Shown: positions 34,623-43,158 of the stretch, piece after piece
Layout: the number at the start of each line of letters is the position of its first letter
Position numbering within the stretch: position 1 is the first letter of the stretch
Assembly: GCA_902625325.1 (NCBI GenBank)
Contig: CACOAW010000006.1
Span: forward strand, 1-64,000
Length of the DNA stretch: 64,000 nucleotides
Source: an uncultured Candidatus Poseidoniales archaeon
Lineage (GTDB): Archaea; Thermoplasmatota; Poseidoniia; Poseidoniales; Thalassarchaeaceae
Direction: 5' to 3'
The notes under the pieces: generated by a model
Told to the model about the DNA's origin: nothing
The model's database searches: none
What the model saw: only the letters and a program-made list of their open reading frames with translations
Program-made: the position numbers and the translations under genes

Positions 34623-35194
34623 GAAGGATGGGTGGCATTCAGGAAGCATTGACCTCCAGACGAACAGTTTACAGGTTCAAGCGAAAAAAGGTTCCTGATC
34701 GGACTCTTGAGAGTGCGTTCGAGGCTGCCAGTAATGCGCCCTGTCACAAGAATACGCATCCATGGAAATTCTACGTGATGGGCGAGAAGACCAGGAAATC
34801 GCTGATACCTGAGGTCGAGAAGCTGGCGAAGAAAAAATCGACAGATGGAGAAGAATTAGAGGCCGGAATCTCCAAGGCCATTGAGAAAATTATCTCCCCT
34901 CCTCTGCTGATATGTGTCACTAGCGCCAAAAGTCCTCAGGACCCATTCAGGGAAGAAGAAGACTATGCTGCGACGGCATGTGCAATCCAGAACATGACCC
35001 TATCACTATGGGGCAATGGGGTTGGCTCTCAGTGGAGTACAGGAGCAATAACTCGATCCGATGCTGCATATTCGGCAATCGGCGTATCCAGGGAAAAGGA
35101 GCGGATTGTTGGATTCATCAAGGCGGGATATCCGAAGAAAATTCCATCAATTTCTAAGAAGGCAGTTGAGGAGATAAGGGCATATCTGCCTTAG
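34619..35194 (+). CDS. Nitroreductase-family FMN oxidoreductase
   Basis: This 191-residue flavoprotein has the nitroreductase start IQEALTSRRTVYRFKRKKVPDRTLE and ASNAPCHKNTHPWKFYV (FMN phosphate and ring contacts). A central helix follows (EEDYAATACAIQNMTLSLWGNGVGSQWSTGA), then GFIKAGYPKK near the C-terminus. Family members use NAD(P)H to reduce nitro compounds, quinones or flavins; the substrate here is unknown. The GTG start overlaps the PCD stop; ATG at 34628 is an alternative. Confidence 0.87.
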   Translation: MRRMGGIQEALTSRRTVYRFKRKKVPDRTLESAFEAASNAPCHKNTHPWKFYVMGEKTRKSLIPEVEKLAKKKSTDGEELEAGISKAIEKIISPPLLICVTSAKSPQDPFREEEDYAATACAIQNMTLSLWGNGVGSQWSTGAITRSDAAYSAIGVSREKERIVGFIKAGYPKKIPSISKKAVEEIRAYLP

Positions 35195-35226
35195 TTTGGT
35201 TCGAATTTGGAAAAGGGATTGGAAAA

Positions 35227-36249
35227 TTGAGGAAGATAGTGTATCCCAGAGCAGGTGGTGTCGAAACCATACAGATAGTAGATGCAGAGGAACCATCGCC
35301 CGCGAGGGGAGAGGTTTGCGTGAGAGTTCACCGTGCGGGAGTGAACTTCGCAGAGCTGATGATGAGGCAGGGCTTGTATGGCTCAAGTCCTGACTACCCT
35401 TTCACTCCAGGATACGAAACAGCGGGTGAGGTGATAGGCTTGGGAGGAGGGGTTGATTCTCTGAAGAAGGGAGACCGGGTCCTCGCTATGACTGGATTTG
35501 GGGGGTATGCTGAGAAGGTCTGTCTGGATGCAAGAAGAGCGGTAAAGATTCCCGACTCTGTCTCTTTCGACCAAGCGGCAGCTATTCCGGTGACCTACGG
35601 AACCTCATATCACATGCTAGTTCATCTAGGAAGAATAGCCCGGGGAGAAACCGTGCTAATCCACCATGCGGCGGGAGGGGTTGGGACTGCGGTTGCACAA
35701 ATCTGCAATGCCCTAGGTGCGTCCCTGGTAATTGGAACTGCTTCGGCACCGAAGAGGGATTTCGTTGAGTCGTTAGGAATGAGGTTCGTGGACAGGGGAG
35801 AGGAGGATTTCGTTGATGTCTGCAAGAGCATGACAGAAGGAAAAGGAGTCCATCATGCAATAGACCCGGTAGGTGGCAAACACCTACTTCGTTCATACAA
35901 GTCGCTAAGGAAGGGAGGTAAATTGTACTACTTCGGGGCATCTGCTGCGGTGAAGGGCAACAGGAGATCAAGGATTTCTGAGTTCAGGATGTGGTGGGGG
36001 ATGCCAAGATTCGATCCATTAAAGCTGATGTCCTCTAACAAGGCAGTTTTTGGGGTCCACATGGGATTGCTAGAGGACGAGTCAGTTTTCAAAGGCCATC
36101 TAAATGATCTGTCGAGGATGCTCAGTGACGGGAAAATTGATCCTGTAATAGATGGAGTTTGGAGATTCGAGGATGTGGCCGATGCCCAGATGCATATGCA
36201 CGATAGGAAGAACAAGGGGAAGGTTCTGCTAGACTTCTCCCCACAGTGA
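35227..36249 (+). CDS. Medium-chain (zeta-crystallin/VAT1-like) quinone oxidoreductase
   Basis: This 340-residue MDR-superfamily NADPH enzyme lacks the structural zinc cysteines. Key segments are HRAGVNFAELMMRQGLYG, PGYETAGEVIGLGGGV, GDRVLAMTGFGGYAEKV, IPVTYGTSYHMLVHLGR and the NADPH loop HHAAGGVGTAVAQICNALGA. FGASAAVKGNRR and the VFGVHMG segment are closest to VAT1-like quinone reductases. The start is TTG (35227), 32 bases after the nitroreductase. With the nitroreductase it may form a small redox unit. The physiological substrate is unknown. Confidence 0.9.
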   Translation: MRKIVYPRAGGVETIQIVDAEEPSPARGEVCVRVHRAGVNFAELMMRQGLYGSSPDYPFTPGYETAGEVIGLGGGVDSLKKGDRVLAMTGFGGYAEKVCLDARRAVKIPDSVSFDQAAAIPVTYGTSYHMLVHLGRIARGETVLIHHAAGGVGTAVAQICNALGASLVIGTASAPKRDFVESLGMRFVDRGEEDFVDVCKSMTEGKGVHHAIDPVGGKHLLRSYKSLRKGGKLYYFGASAAVKGNRRSRISEFRMWWGMPRFDPLKLMSSNKAVFGVHMGLLEDESVFKGHLNDLSRMLSDGKIDPVIDGVWRFEDVADAQMHMHDRKNKGKVLLDFSPQ

Positions 36250-36681
36250 CTAGAGTCTGACCGGACGTGTTGCTCCACAAGCTTGGCACTTCAGAAGGGT
36301 AGTCCTATCCTCCCTAACGAACCGAGTGTCGGGAGCCTTGCATTCTCCGCATAGAATGAAGGCCTTAACGTACGAGACAATCTTCTCTTTGATTCTCTTA
36401 GGGGGAACCTTCCCCTTCAGCATGATTCTGAATTGCTCTCTGCTACCAGAAGTACCAAGTTCGTTAAGCAGATATTGGAACACATGATTCGCATCCCTGT
36501 CCATGGAGTCAACGATTTCGGAGAAGTTCCTAAGAATGGTCTGGCTACCCTCGATCATGATGTCTGGTTGTGGCATTGTCCACCTAGACCTCTCACTGAT
36601 GTCCTTGGGAATTCTATCTCTGGCCCGTTCCAATAGTTCTTCGTAGTCGTGGTTGGTCACGGCTATGCGAGAATAGTGCAC
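36250..36681 (-). CDS. Translation initiation factor aIF2 subunit beta
   Basis: This 143-residue protein has the aIF2-beta layout: N-terminal helix, central alpha-beta domain (RNFSEIVDSMDRDANHVFQYLLNELGTSGSREQ, then GKVPPKRIKEKIVSYVKAFILC) and a C-terminal zinc ribbon CGECKAPDTRFVREDRTTLLKCQACGATRPV. It helps form the aIF2 complex that delivers initiator tRNA. It ends one base after the convergent oxidoreductase stop. It is divergent from dut across 59 bases. Confidence 0.94.
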   Translation of the reverse strand: MHYSRIAVTNHDYEELLERARDRIPKDISERSRWTMPQPDIMIEGSQTILRNFSEIVDSMDRDANHVFQYLLNELGTSGSREQFRIMLKGKVPPKRIKEKIVSYVKAFILCGECKAPDTRFVREDRTTLLKCQACGATRPVRL

Positions 36682-36740
36682 CTTTTCACCCCACCGGGAG
36701 TTTTGCGAACGGTCAAGGACCTGTTCTTACTCGGCCTGCT

Positions 36741-37190
36741 ATGGGAGAATCTCCGGTTGTGAAGGTTGCAAGGACCGATCACAATGCCAGAATGCCAACG
36801 AAAGGAAGCGAGTATGCTGCTGGATGGGACCTTTATTGCTTGGAGGATACTAAGGTAAATTTCCGCTCTAGCGTCAAGCTCAGAACGGGTTTGAGAGTGG
36901 CAATTCCGGAGGGTTTCGAAGGGCAAGTGAGGGCAAGGTCATCTCTTGGATCAAAGGGTCTCATCCTCCCTCACAGCATCGGGACGATTGATGCAGACTA
37001 CAGGGGCGAACTGTTCGTGTTAATGACATGGATCGGGGAGGGCGAGTCATACGAAGTAAAATCTGGAGAAAGAATTGCCCAACTGGTAATTGCCCCGATT
37101 CCGGATGTTCAGTTCACCGAGGTCGATGAGGGGGATCTAGGTGAAACCAAAAGGGGAGACGGGGGTTTTGGTAGCACCGGAAGATTCTGA
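36741..37190 (+). CDS. dut: dUTP diphosphatase (trimeric dUTPase)
   Basis: This 149-residue enzyme hydrolyses dUTP to dUMP. All five motifs are present: EYAAGWDLYC, RARSSLGSKG, GTIDADYRGEL, GERIAQLVIAP and GDGGFGSTGRF, the last being the flexible arm that closes over the site. The expected start is ATG at 36741. It probably forms a separate unit upstream of the GfcR-like gene (69-base gap). Confidence 0.95.
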   Translation: MGESPVVKVARTDHNARMPTKGSEYAAGWDLYCLEDTKVNFRSSVKLRTGLRVAIPEGFEGQVRARSSLGSKGLILPHSIGTIDADYRGELFVLMTWIGEGESYEVKSGERIAQLVIAPIPDVQFTEVDEGDLGETKRGDGGFGSTGRF

Positions 37191-37259
37191 CCATACGAAA
37201 TTCAAGATTTCCCATAGTTTAGTCCCGGTGGATTCATATCGCTCCAACGTTGGGAAGGT

Positions 37260-37844
37260 TTGATGCACCTAAGTGTGGATGAGTTGCGAGGCAAGGTCGA
37301 AGAGTTCAGAGAAAGAGGACTGAACACCCAACAAATTGCGGATGAGCTATCCTTGTCCCAGACCACAGTACAATGGCTGTCTGCCAGTGACTACGAAGTG
37401 GATGAAAAGCCTCTGGATGTGAAAGTTGGATGGAGGTCAATAGCTGTAAAGGGAGAAAGAATAGAGGCAGTCTCGTATATTTTCTGCGACATAATCGAGG
37501 AGATGGTTGGAGATGAAGTTGACACGATTGTTGGAGTGAGCATTAATGGCATAGCTTTCGCACAAGCCATATCTTCTACCTTGGACCTGGAGATGTCAGT
37601 CGTTAGGAGCATCAACGAGGACGTTGGTGGGCACCTGTCTGAGGTTTACGCGAGCGTTGAAGGAAAGAGGGTGATCATCATAGACGACGTATACTCCAGC
37701 GGGAGAACAATGCAGAAAACTGCTTCCGATCTCAGTGCCGCAGGTGCGGACGTCAAGATGTGCATGGTCTTAGTCAACAAATCTTGGGACGATGACGTAG
37801 ACGGGGTCCCATTGAGGGCTTTGATCAGAGCAGCGACGGTCTGA
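37260..37844 (+). CDS. gfcR: GfcR-like regulator: HTH fused to PyrE-type phosphoribosyltransferase
   Basis: Residues 3-45 (VDELRGKVEEFRERGLNTQQIADELSLSQTTVQWLSA) form a helix-turn-helix. The rest is a type I phosphoribosyltransferase domain with the PRPP loop VIIIDDVYSSGRTM and a VGVSINGIAFAQAIS segment. This architecture is that of archaeal OPRTase-like proteins such as GfcR, a sugar-catabolism regulator in haloarchaea, rather than a biosynthetic PyrE. It may sense PRPP or a nucleotide. It is followed after 8 bases by lysS, so they are probably co-transcribed. Confidence 0.85.
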   Translation: MMHLSVDELRGKVEEFRERGLNTQQIADELSLSQTTVQWLSASDYEVDEKPLDVKVGWRSIAVKGERIEAVSYIFCDIIEEMVGDEVDTIVGVSINGIAFAQAISSTLDLEMSVVRSINEDVGGHLSEVYASVEGKRVIIIDDVYSSGRTMQKTASDLSAAGADVKMCMVLVNKSWDDDVDGVPLRALIRAATV

Positions 37845-37852
37845 GGTGTCAT

Positions 37853-39427
37853 ATGCACTGGGCGGATTATACCGCACAAAGGCTCATGGAGCGAGGAGGC
37901 AAACAGGTCTCCGCTTCAGGAATAACTCCATCTGGAGAATTCCATATCGGTCACCTGAGGGAGATTCTCTCGGCCGAAATGATTCACAGAGCCTGCCTGG
38001 ATGCAGGACTAAATTCGAAATACATATTCATTGTAGACTCTATGGACCCTTTGAGAAGAGTCTACGACTTCCTCTCTCCAGAATACGAGAAGTTCATCGG
38101 TTGTCCCTTAGCATACATCCCTGCTCCTGAGGAGGACGGGAGACCAGGAGATGGGAGCGTTACCTATGCCAATCACTTCCTCTCTCCATTCCTTGAAGCT
38201 CTTGAACAAATTGGAGTCAGGCCGGAAGTGGTCATGAATCACGAGACCTACGAGAAAGGGCTATTCGCGGAATATATCGACTCAGCTATCACAAATAGAG
38301 AAGAGATAAGGGGGATAATTCAGCAAATCTCGGGAAGGGAGTTGCCCTCTGACTGGTTTCCCTACAATCCAATGGGCTCTGGCGGCAGTATGGACGGAGT
38401 GACCGTAACAGGATACGAGAAGCCATACGTGATTTGGAGAGATTCCTCGGGAATTGAGGGAAAATCGGACATAAGTAAGGCGCATGGCAAGATGCCTTGG
38501 AGGGTCGATTGGGCTGCCAGGTGGGTGATTCATGGGATAACCTGCGAGCCAGCAGGCAAGGACCACGGAGCAGCTGGAGGGAGTTATGACACCGGGATCC
38601 CGATATGCAGATTACTTGGTGGGGACCCGCCGGACAAAATTGTCTATGAGTGGATCCAACTGAAGGGAATGGGTCCCATGTCAAGCTCCTCTGGCCTAAC
38701 GATTGGACCCATGGAAGCTCTGTCTCTGGTTCCTCCGGAGATACTCCGCTACGTCATTGCAAGAAGCAAGATCAACCGGCACATTGAGTTCGATACCGGG
38801 AGTGCGCTTTTCCAGACTGCTGACGAGTACGAGAGATTGGTTGCCAACCCCATTCAGGATGAGAAAGAAATGAGCAAACGCCAATTGGTAGCGGCTGAGA
38901 CTCAACGTGGAGCAATCAGACTAAGCCAAGTCAACCCTGAGTCGGACCCTATTGATTCCGTAGGAGGGGTTTCTTTCAGACATCTCTCTATGCTAGCTCA
39001 GATTAAGTCGTCAGATGAAGATGTTTGGTCGTCACTAAATAGATCCGGGCATATCGAAGGAGATCCTAGCGATTCCCTCAGGGTGAGGCTTGCCCGGATG
39101 AGAAGTTGGATAGAAGGGCCCCACTTCCCTGAGGATGCAAAGCTGGAGATTCAAAGCGAAATCGGGGATGATGCAAGGGCCGAGATTGGCAGGGATGGCA
39201 TCGCCTTCCTCAGAAAACTATCGGACCTACTTTCCGAGTGCGAATGGACCGATGCAGGAATCGGAGAGTCGATATCGAAAGCATGCGATTCCACTGGAAT
39301 CTCTAGAAAGGAGGGTTTTGCATCCATATACTGGGCAATAATTGGCAGAAGACATGGCCCTAAAGCCTCATCACTACTGTTCGAAATAGATAGGGGAGAC
39401 GTTGTATCCCTTATTGGAAGTTCATAG
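37853..39427 (+). CDS. lysS: Lysyl-tRNA synthetase, class I
   Basis: This 524-residue class I LysRS is a form common in archaea. It has the HIGH motif SGEFHIGHLREIL, DSMDPLRRVYDFL, the segment KDHGAAGGSYDTG, and GPMSSSSGLTIGP in the KMSKS position. The C-terminal helical anticodon-binding domain is complete (ending RGDVVSLIGSS). The start ATG at 37853 is 8 bases after the GfcR-like stop. Confidence 0.95.
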   Translation: MHWADYTAQRLMERGGKQVSASGITPSGEFHIGHLREILSAEMIHRACLDAGLNSKYIFIVDSMDPLRRVYDFLSPEYEKFIGCPLAYIPAPEEDGRPGDGSVTYANHFLSPFLEALEQIGVRPEVVMNHETYEKGLFAEYIDSAITNREEIRGIIQQISGRELPSDWFPYNPMGSGGSMDGVTVTGYEKPYVIWRDSSGIEGKSDISKAHGKMPWRVDWAARWVIHGITCEPAGKDHGAAGGSYDTGIPICRLLGGDPPDKIVYEWIQLKGMGPMSSSSGLTIGPMEALSLVPPEILRYVIARSKINRHIEFDTGSALFQTADEYERLVANPIQDEKEMSKRQLVAAETQRGAIRLSQVNPESDPIDSVGGVSFRHLSMLAQIKSSDEDVWSSLNRSGHIEGDPSDSLRVRLARMRSWIEGPHFPEDAKLEIQSEIGDDARAEIGRDGIAFLRKLSDLLSECEWTDAGIGESISKACDSTGISRKEGFASIYWAIIGRRHGPKASSLLFEIDRGDVVSLIGSS

Positions 39428-39432
39428 TTCGA

Positions 39433-39801
39433 ATGGGAAACTGTGAAATCGTAACTGACCGGCGAGCAGACATGGCAGTCTACGAACTACTAATGAGGTC
39501 AATGGAAGAGAGAAACGCAGAGCATTACATCGAGGCATTGCACGATGACTACGAATTCGTGCGACACCAATCTGGAACAACCATGGATAAGGAGCAAGTA
39601 AGTGAGATGATGAGGGGGATGATGGCAAATTCAGATGTCGTGATAGATGAGCCTAGATGCATCTATGAGAATGATGAGATTCTTGTGGAGCACTCAATGA
39701 TGGACTTCCCAGATGGAACTCGAGAAGCAGTAATGGCAGTGCATACAATCAAAGACGGGAAAATCATTCGTACAGAAACGGGTGCAACGCTAATTCAGTG
39801 A
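39433..39801 (+). CDS. NTF2/SnoaL-like fold protein
   Basis: This 122-residue soluble protein looks like a cone-shaped NTF2/SnoaL-like domain: a helical start (MAVYELLMRSMEERNAEHYIEALHDDYEFVRHQSGTTMDKEQVSEMM) followed by strands (IYENDEILVEHSMMDFPDGTREAVMAVHTIKDGKIIRTETGATLI). Members are small isomerases, dehydratases or polyketide-cyclase-like proteins; no catalytic residues can be assigned. It starts 5 bases after lysS and its 3' end overlaps the convergent carB by 12 bases. Confidence 0.75.
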   Translation: MGNCEIVTDRRADMAVYELLMRSMEERNAEHYIEALHDDYEFVRHQSGTTMDKEQVSEMMRGMMANSDVVIDEPRCIYENDEILVEHSMMDFPDGTREAVMAVHTIKDGKIIRTETGATLIQ

Positions 39802-42800
39802 TTTGATTTCTAGAAGTCTTGGCTCAGGGATACCGTCTAAGGCTTCCTTGATTGCTTCGACTTCCATCCTTGCTCCTGCCATTGTTGTCACGAACGGGAT
39901 GTTCAGCTCGACTGCAAGTCTCCTCATCATGTTCCCGTCTAGAACTGCCCCTCCGGTAGACCTTGGAGTATTGATTACAAGTTGTATCTTACCCTGCCTC
40001 ATTAGGTCTAGAGCGTCTGGAGACCGCCCCTCGGCGATTCTGTAACATGTTTTGACCTCAAGCTCACCCGCGCTTCGGAGAACCCTGGATGTCCCTCTTG
40101 TTGCGTATATGGTGAATCCCATGGCTTTCAGTTTCTCTGCTAGAGGAATCATCGAGTATTTGTCTTCGTCCTTTACTGTGATATAGACGCCACCTTGAGT
40201 TGGAACCGGGATTTCAGTGGCCAGTCTGGCCTTTAGGTAGGCAGCTGATGCCCTTAGGTGTGATCCCATTACCTCTCCTGTGGACTTCATCTCCGGACCC
40301 GGTGCTGGATCTAGCCCCCTTAGTTTGATGAACGGGAAAACCGGGGCTTTTACGCACACTGCATCATTCTGGGGATCGGGAATATCGAGATCGTACAGCC
40401 TCTCCCCGAGAGCTACCCTAGCCGCAATCCTAGCCAAGGGGATTCCAGTTGATTTTGCGACGAATGGAAAGGTTCTGGAGCCTCTGGGGTTGACCTCCAA
40501 TACGTACAGGAGATCGTCATGAATTGCGAACTGGATATTATAGCATCCGCGAACTCCCAATTCCAGTCCGATTACCCTAGTCCAGTCCTCTACCTGTTCC
40601 AGAATCTCATCGGGCACGTTTTGTGGTGGAATGAAGCAAGTGGAGTCCCCAGAATGAATTCCTGCCTCTTCCAAATGCTCCATAATCGCACCTATTAGGA
40701 CGTCCTCACCATCGCACACTGCGTCAACATCTAGCTCCATTGCGTTACCTAGGTACTTGTCGATCAGGAGAGGTCGATCTGAGGAGAGATATGCGTCCCT
40801 CATGTAAGACTCTAACTGCTTGTAATTTGCTAGGATTTCCATCCCCCTTCCCCCCAAGACGTATGAGGGACGAACTAGGACGGGATAGCCAATCTCGTTT
40901 GCTGCGTGCCTGACTCCCTCCGGCGTGGTTGCCGTCGCCCCATCAGGCATCCTCAACCCGCATCTAAGTGCGAATTCCTCGAATCTCTCTCTATCGCTGG
41001 CTTCATCAATGGACTCTGGTGATGTCCCCTCCATCATCAACTCCAGACCCATGGTCGATAGATGAGGCAGTTCGTTTGCGAGTGGGATTGCTAGATTTAT
41101 GGCAGTCTGGCCCCCGAACTGGAGAAGTATCCCATTGGCATCCTCGCGTAGGAGTATCTCAGATACTGACTCTAGCGTTAGCGGGTCGAAGTACAGCCTA
41201 TCACTTGTGTCGAAGTCTGTAGAAACTGTCTCTGGGTTGTTGTTGATTATGATGGCCTCATGACCTAAATCTTGGATTGCACCGGCAGCATGGACGCAGC
41301 CATAATCGAACTCAATGCCCTGTCCGATCCTAATTGGGCCTGATCCGACTACTGCAATCTTCTGCTTCACCGATGAGGAGAGCCCGGGGACGTAGTCTAC
41401 CCCTGACTCAGCGGAGCCGCCTTCGTAAGTCGAGTAATAGTACGGGGTGACAGCAGCAAATTCTGCGGCACAAGAGTCGACCATCCTGTAACGTGGATGG
41501 ACTCGTAATTCGTGCCTCCTCATCCTAAGAGCAGTCTCGTCCTGACCAGTTGGAAGGTTCTTGAATCCCGACTCTGGGAAGCCGCACAGAGCGTCAGCAA
41601 TGTGTAGATCTGTGAATCCTGCCCCCTTCCAAGACCGCATCTCTGACTCCGGTATTCCAGCCGGCCTCATTCCTATCTCTCCTGCAGCCCTTATCTCAGT
41701 CTCTATTGCGGCAAGTTTCTCGAACCTCCTGAGGAACCAACGAGTTATCCCCCCAGTAAGGTCCCTAACGTCCTCAATCGAATATCCCCTTCGGAAAGCC
41801 TCGATTACCGCACCCATCCTCCTGTCGGTAGGGATTCTGAGCCAGTCTTCTAGAAGTGCAGTTGGGAGCTTCTCAGAGGCCCTCTCATCCATAGTCTCCC
41901 CATCAGAAGCGTCGGACATTGTGAGTGGCCGAGGATGGGGCTTTCCGTACTCTAGGCTGGCCCATGCCTTCAAGCACGCCTCCTCGAAAGAGCGCCCGAT
42001 AGCCATAACCTCCCCTGTCGACTTCATAGAGGTGCCAATCTTCCTATCTGCAGTTCGGAACTTATCGAACGGCCAACGTGGAATCTTGACCACACAGTAG
42101 TCAAGTGTGGGTTCGAAGGCTGCCGTGGTGCCCTCACCAGTGATTGGGTTTGGCAATTCATCCAAGGTGTACCCTACCGCGATTAGTGCGGCCATCCTTG
42201 CTATTGGGTAGCCAGTGGCCTTAGATGCTAGAGCAGATGATCTGGATACCCTTGGGTTTACCTCGATTACTCTGTAGTCGCCAGTTGATTGCTCAACTGC
42301 GAACTGTACATTACAACCACCCTTAATGTTCAGTCTTCTGATTAGCTTCAGTGCTGCATCCCTCAGACCCTGGTGGTCACTATCCGATAGCGTCTGCTGA
42401 GGTGCGACGACGATTGACTCTCCAGTGTGAACGCCCATTGGGTCGATATTTTCCATTGTGCACACGATTATCGCGTTGTCCGAGCCATCCCTCATCACCT
42501 CATACTCGTGCTCCTGCCATCCGAGTATGCTTTCTTCGATTAGTACCTGACCTATAGCAGAGTGTAGAATCCCCTGGCTTGCGATCTCTACCAATTCGCC
42601 CATATTGAAAGCGGTTCCACCGCCCAAGCCACCCAGTGTAAATGCGGGTCTGATAAGCAGGGGGAAGGAGCCTAGTTCTTCTGCTGCAGCGATAACTTCG
42701 TCGATTGAGTCACAGGCTAGGGCCTTGCAAACTGGCAGGTCAATCTCCTCGCAGACCTTCTTGAACAGGTCTCTGTCTTCTGCCTCGTCAATAGCTGCGA

Positions 42801-43158
42801 GATTGCACCCGATTAACTCGACGCCCAACTCATCGAGGGTGCCGTCCTTGGCAAGCGCGGATGCTATGTTCAATGCGGTCTGCCCACCCATCCCAGCAAG
42901 AAGGGCATCTGGCTTCTCTGATTCCATAATTCTCTTGACCACCTCAGGTAGCAATGGCTCGATATATATCCTATCTGCCATCTCAGGATCGTTCTGGATA
43001 GTTGCTGGATTGGAGTTGACCAGGATTACTTCGTAACCATCTGAGCGGAGAGCTCTGCATGCCTGAGAACCCGAGAAATCGAATTCCGCTGCCTGTCCTA
43101 TCCTGATGGGTCCACTGCCGAGAATGAGGATTCTCTTCAGATCATCACGACGAGGCAT
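39790..43158 (-). CDS. carB: Carbamoyl-phosphate synthase large subunit
   Basis: This 1122-residue enzyme has two ATP-grasp halves, each starting with the same type of motif: ILILGSGPIRIGQAAEFDFSGSQACRAL (residue 10) and IAVVGSGPIRIGQGIEFDYGCVHAAGAI (near 600). A C-terminal MGS-like allosteric domain follows (YITVKDEDKYSMIPLAEKLKAMGFTIYATRGT). It makes carbamoyl phosphate from bicarbonate, ammonia and 2 ATP for pyrimidines and arginine. Its start overlaps the carA stop by one base (TGATG). Confidence 0.97.
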   Translation of the reverse strand: MPRRDDLKRILILGSGPIRIGQAAEFDFSGSQACRALRSDGYEVILVNSNPATIQNDPEMADRIYIEPLLPEVVKRIMESEKPDALLAGMGGQTALNIASALAKDGTLDELGVELIGCNLAAIDEAEDRDLFKKVCEEIDLPVCKALACDSIDEVIAAAEELGSFPLLIRPAFTLGGLGGGTAFNMGELVEIASQGILHSAIGQVLIEESILGWQEHEYEVMRDGSDNAIIVCTMENIDPMGVHTGESIVVAPQQTLSDSDHQGLRDAALKLIRRLNIKGGCNVQFAVEQSTGDYRVIEVNPRVSRSSALASKATGYPIARMAALIAVGYTLDELPNPITGEGTTAAFEPTLDYCVVKIPRWPFDKFRTADRKIGTSMKSTGEVMAIGRSFEEACLKAWASLEYGKPHPRPLTMSDASDGETMDERASEKLPTALLEDWLRIPTDRRMGAVIEAFRRGYSIEDVRDLTGGITRWFLRRFEKLAAIETEIRAAGEIGMRPAGIPESEMRSWKGAGFTDLHIADALCGFPESGFKNLPTGQDETALRMRRHELRVHPRYRMVDSCAAEFAAVTPYYYSTYEGGSAESGVDYVPGLSSSVKQKIAVVGSGPIRIGQGIEFDYGCVHAAGAIQDLGHEAIIINNNPETVSTDFDTSDRLYFDPLTLESVSEILLREDANGILLQFGGQTAINLAIPLANELPHLSTMGLELMMEGTSPESIDEASDRERFEEFALRCGLRMPDGATATTPEGVRHAANEIGYPVLVRPSYVLGGRGMEILANYKQLESYMRDAYLSSDRPLLIDKYLGNAMELDVDAVCDGEDVLIGAIMEHLEEAGIHSGDSTCFIPPQNVPDEILEQVEDWTRVIGLELGVRGCYNIQFAIHDDLLYVLEVNPRGSRTFPFVAKSTGIPLARIAARVALGERLYDLDIPDPQNDAVCVKAPVFPFIKLRGLDPAPGPEMKSTGEVMGSHLRASAAYLKARLATEIPVPTQGGVYITVKDEDKYSMIPLAEKLKAMGFTIYATRGTSRVLRSAGELEVKTCYRIAEGRSPDALDLMRQGKIQLVINTPRSTGGAVLDGNMMRRLAVELNIPFVTTMAGARMEVEAIKEALDGIPEPRLLEIKSLN

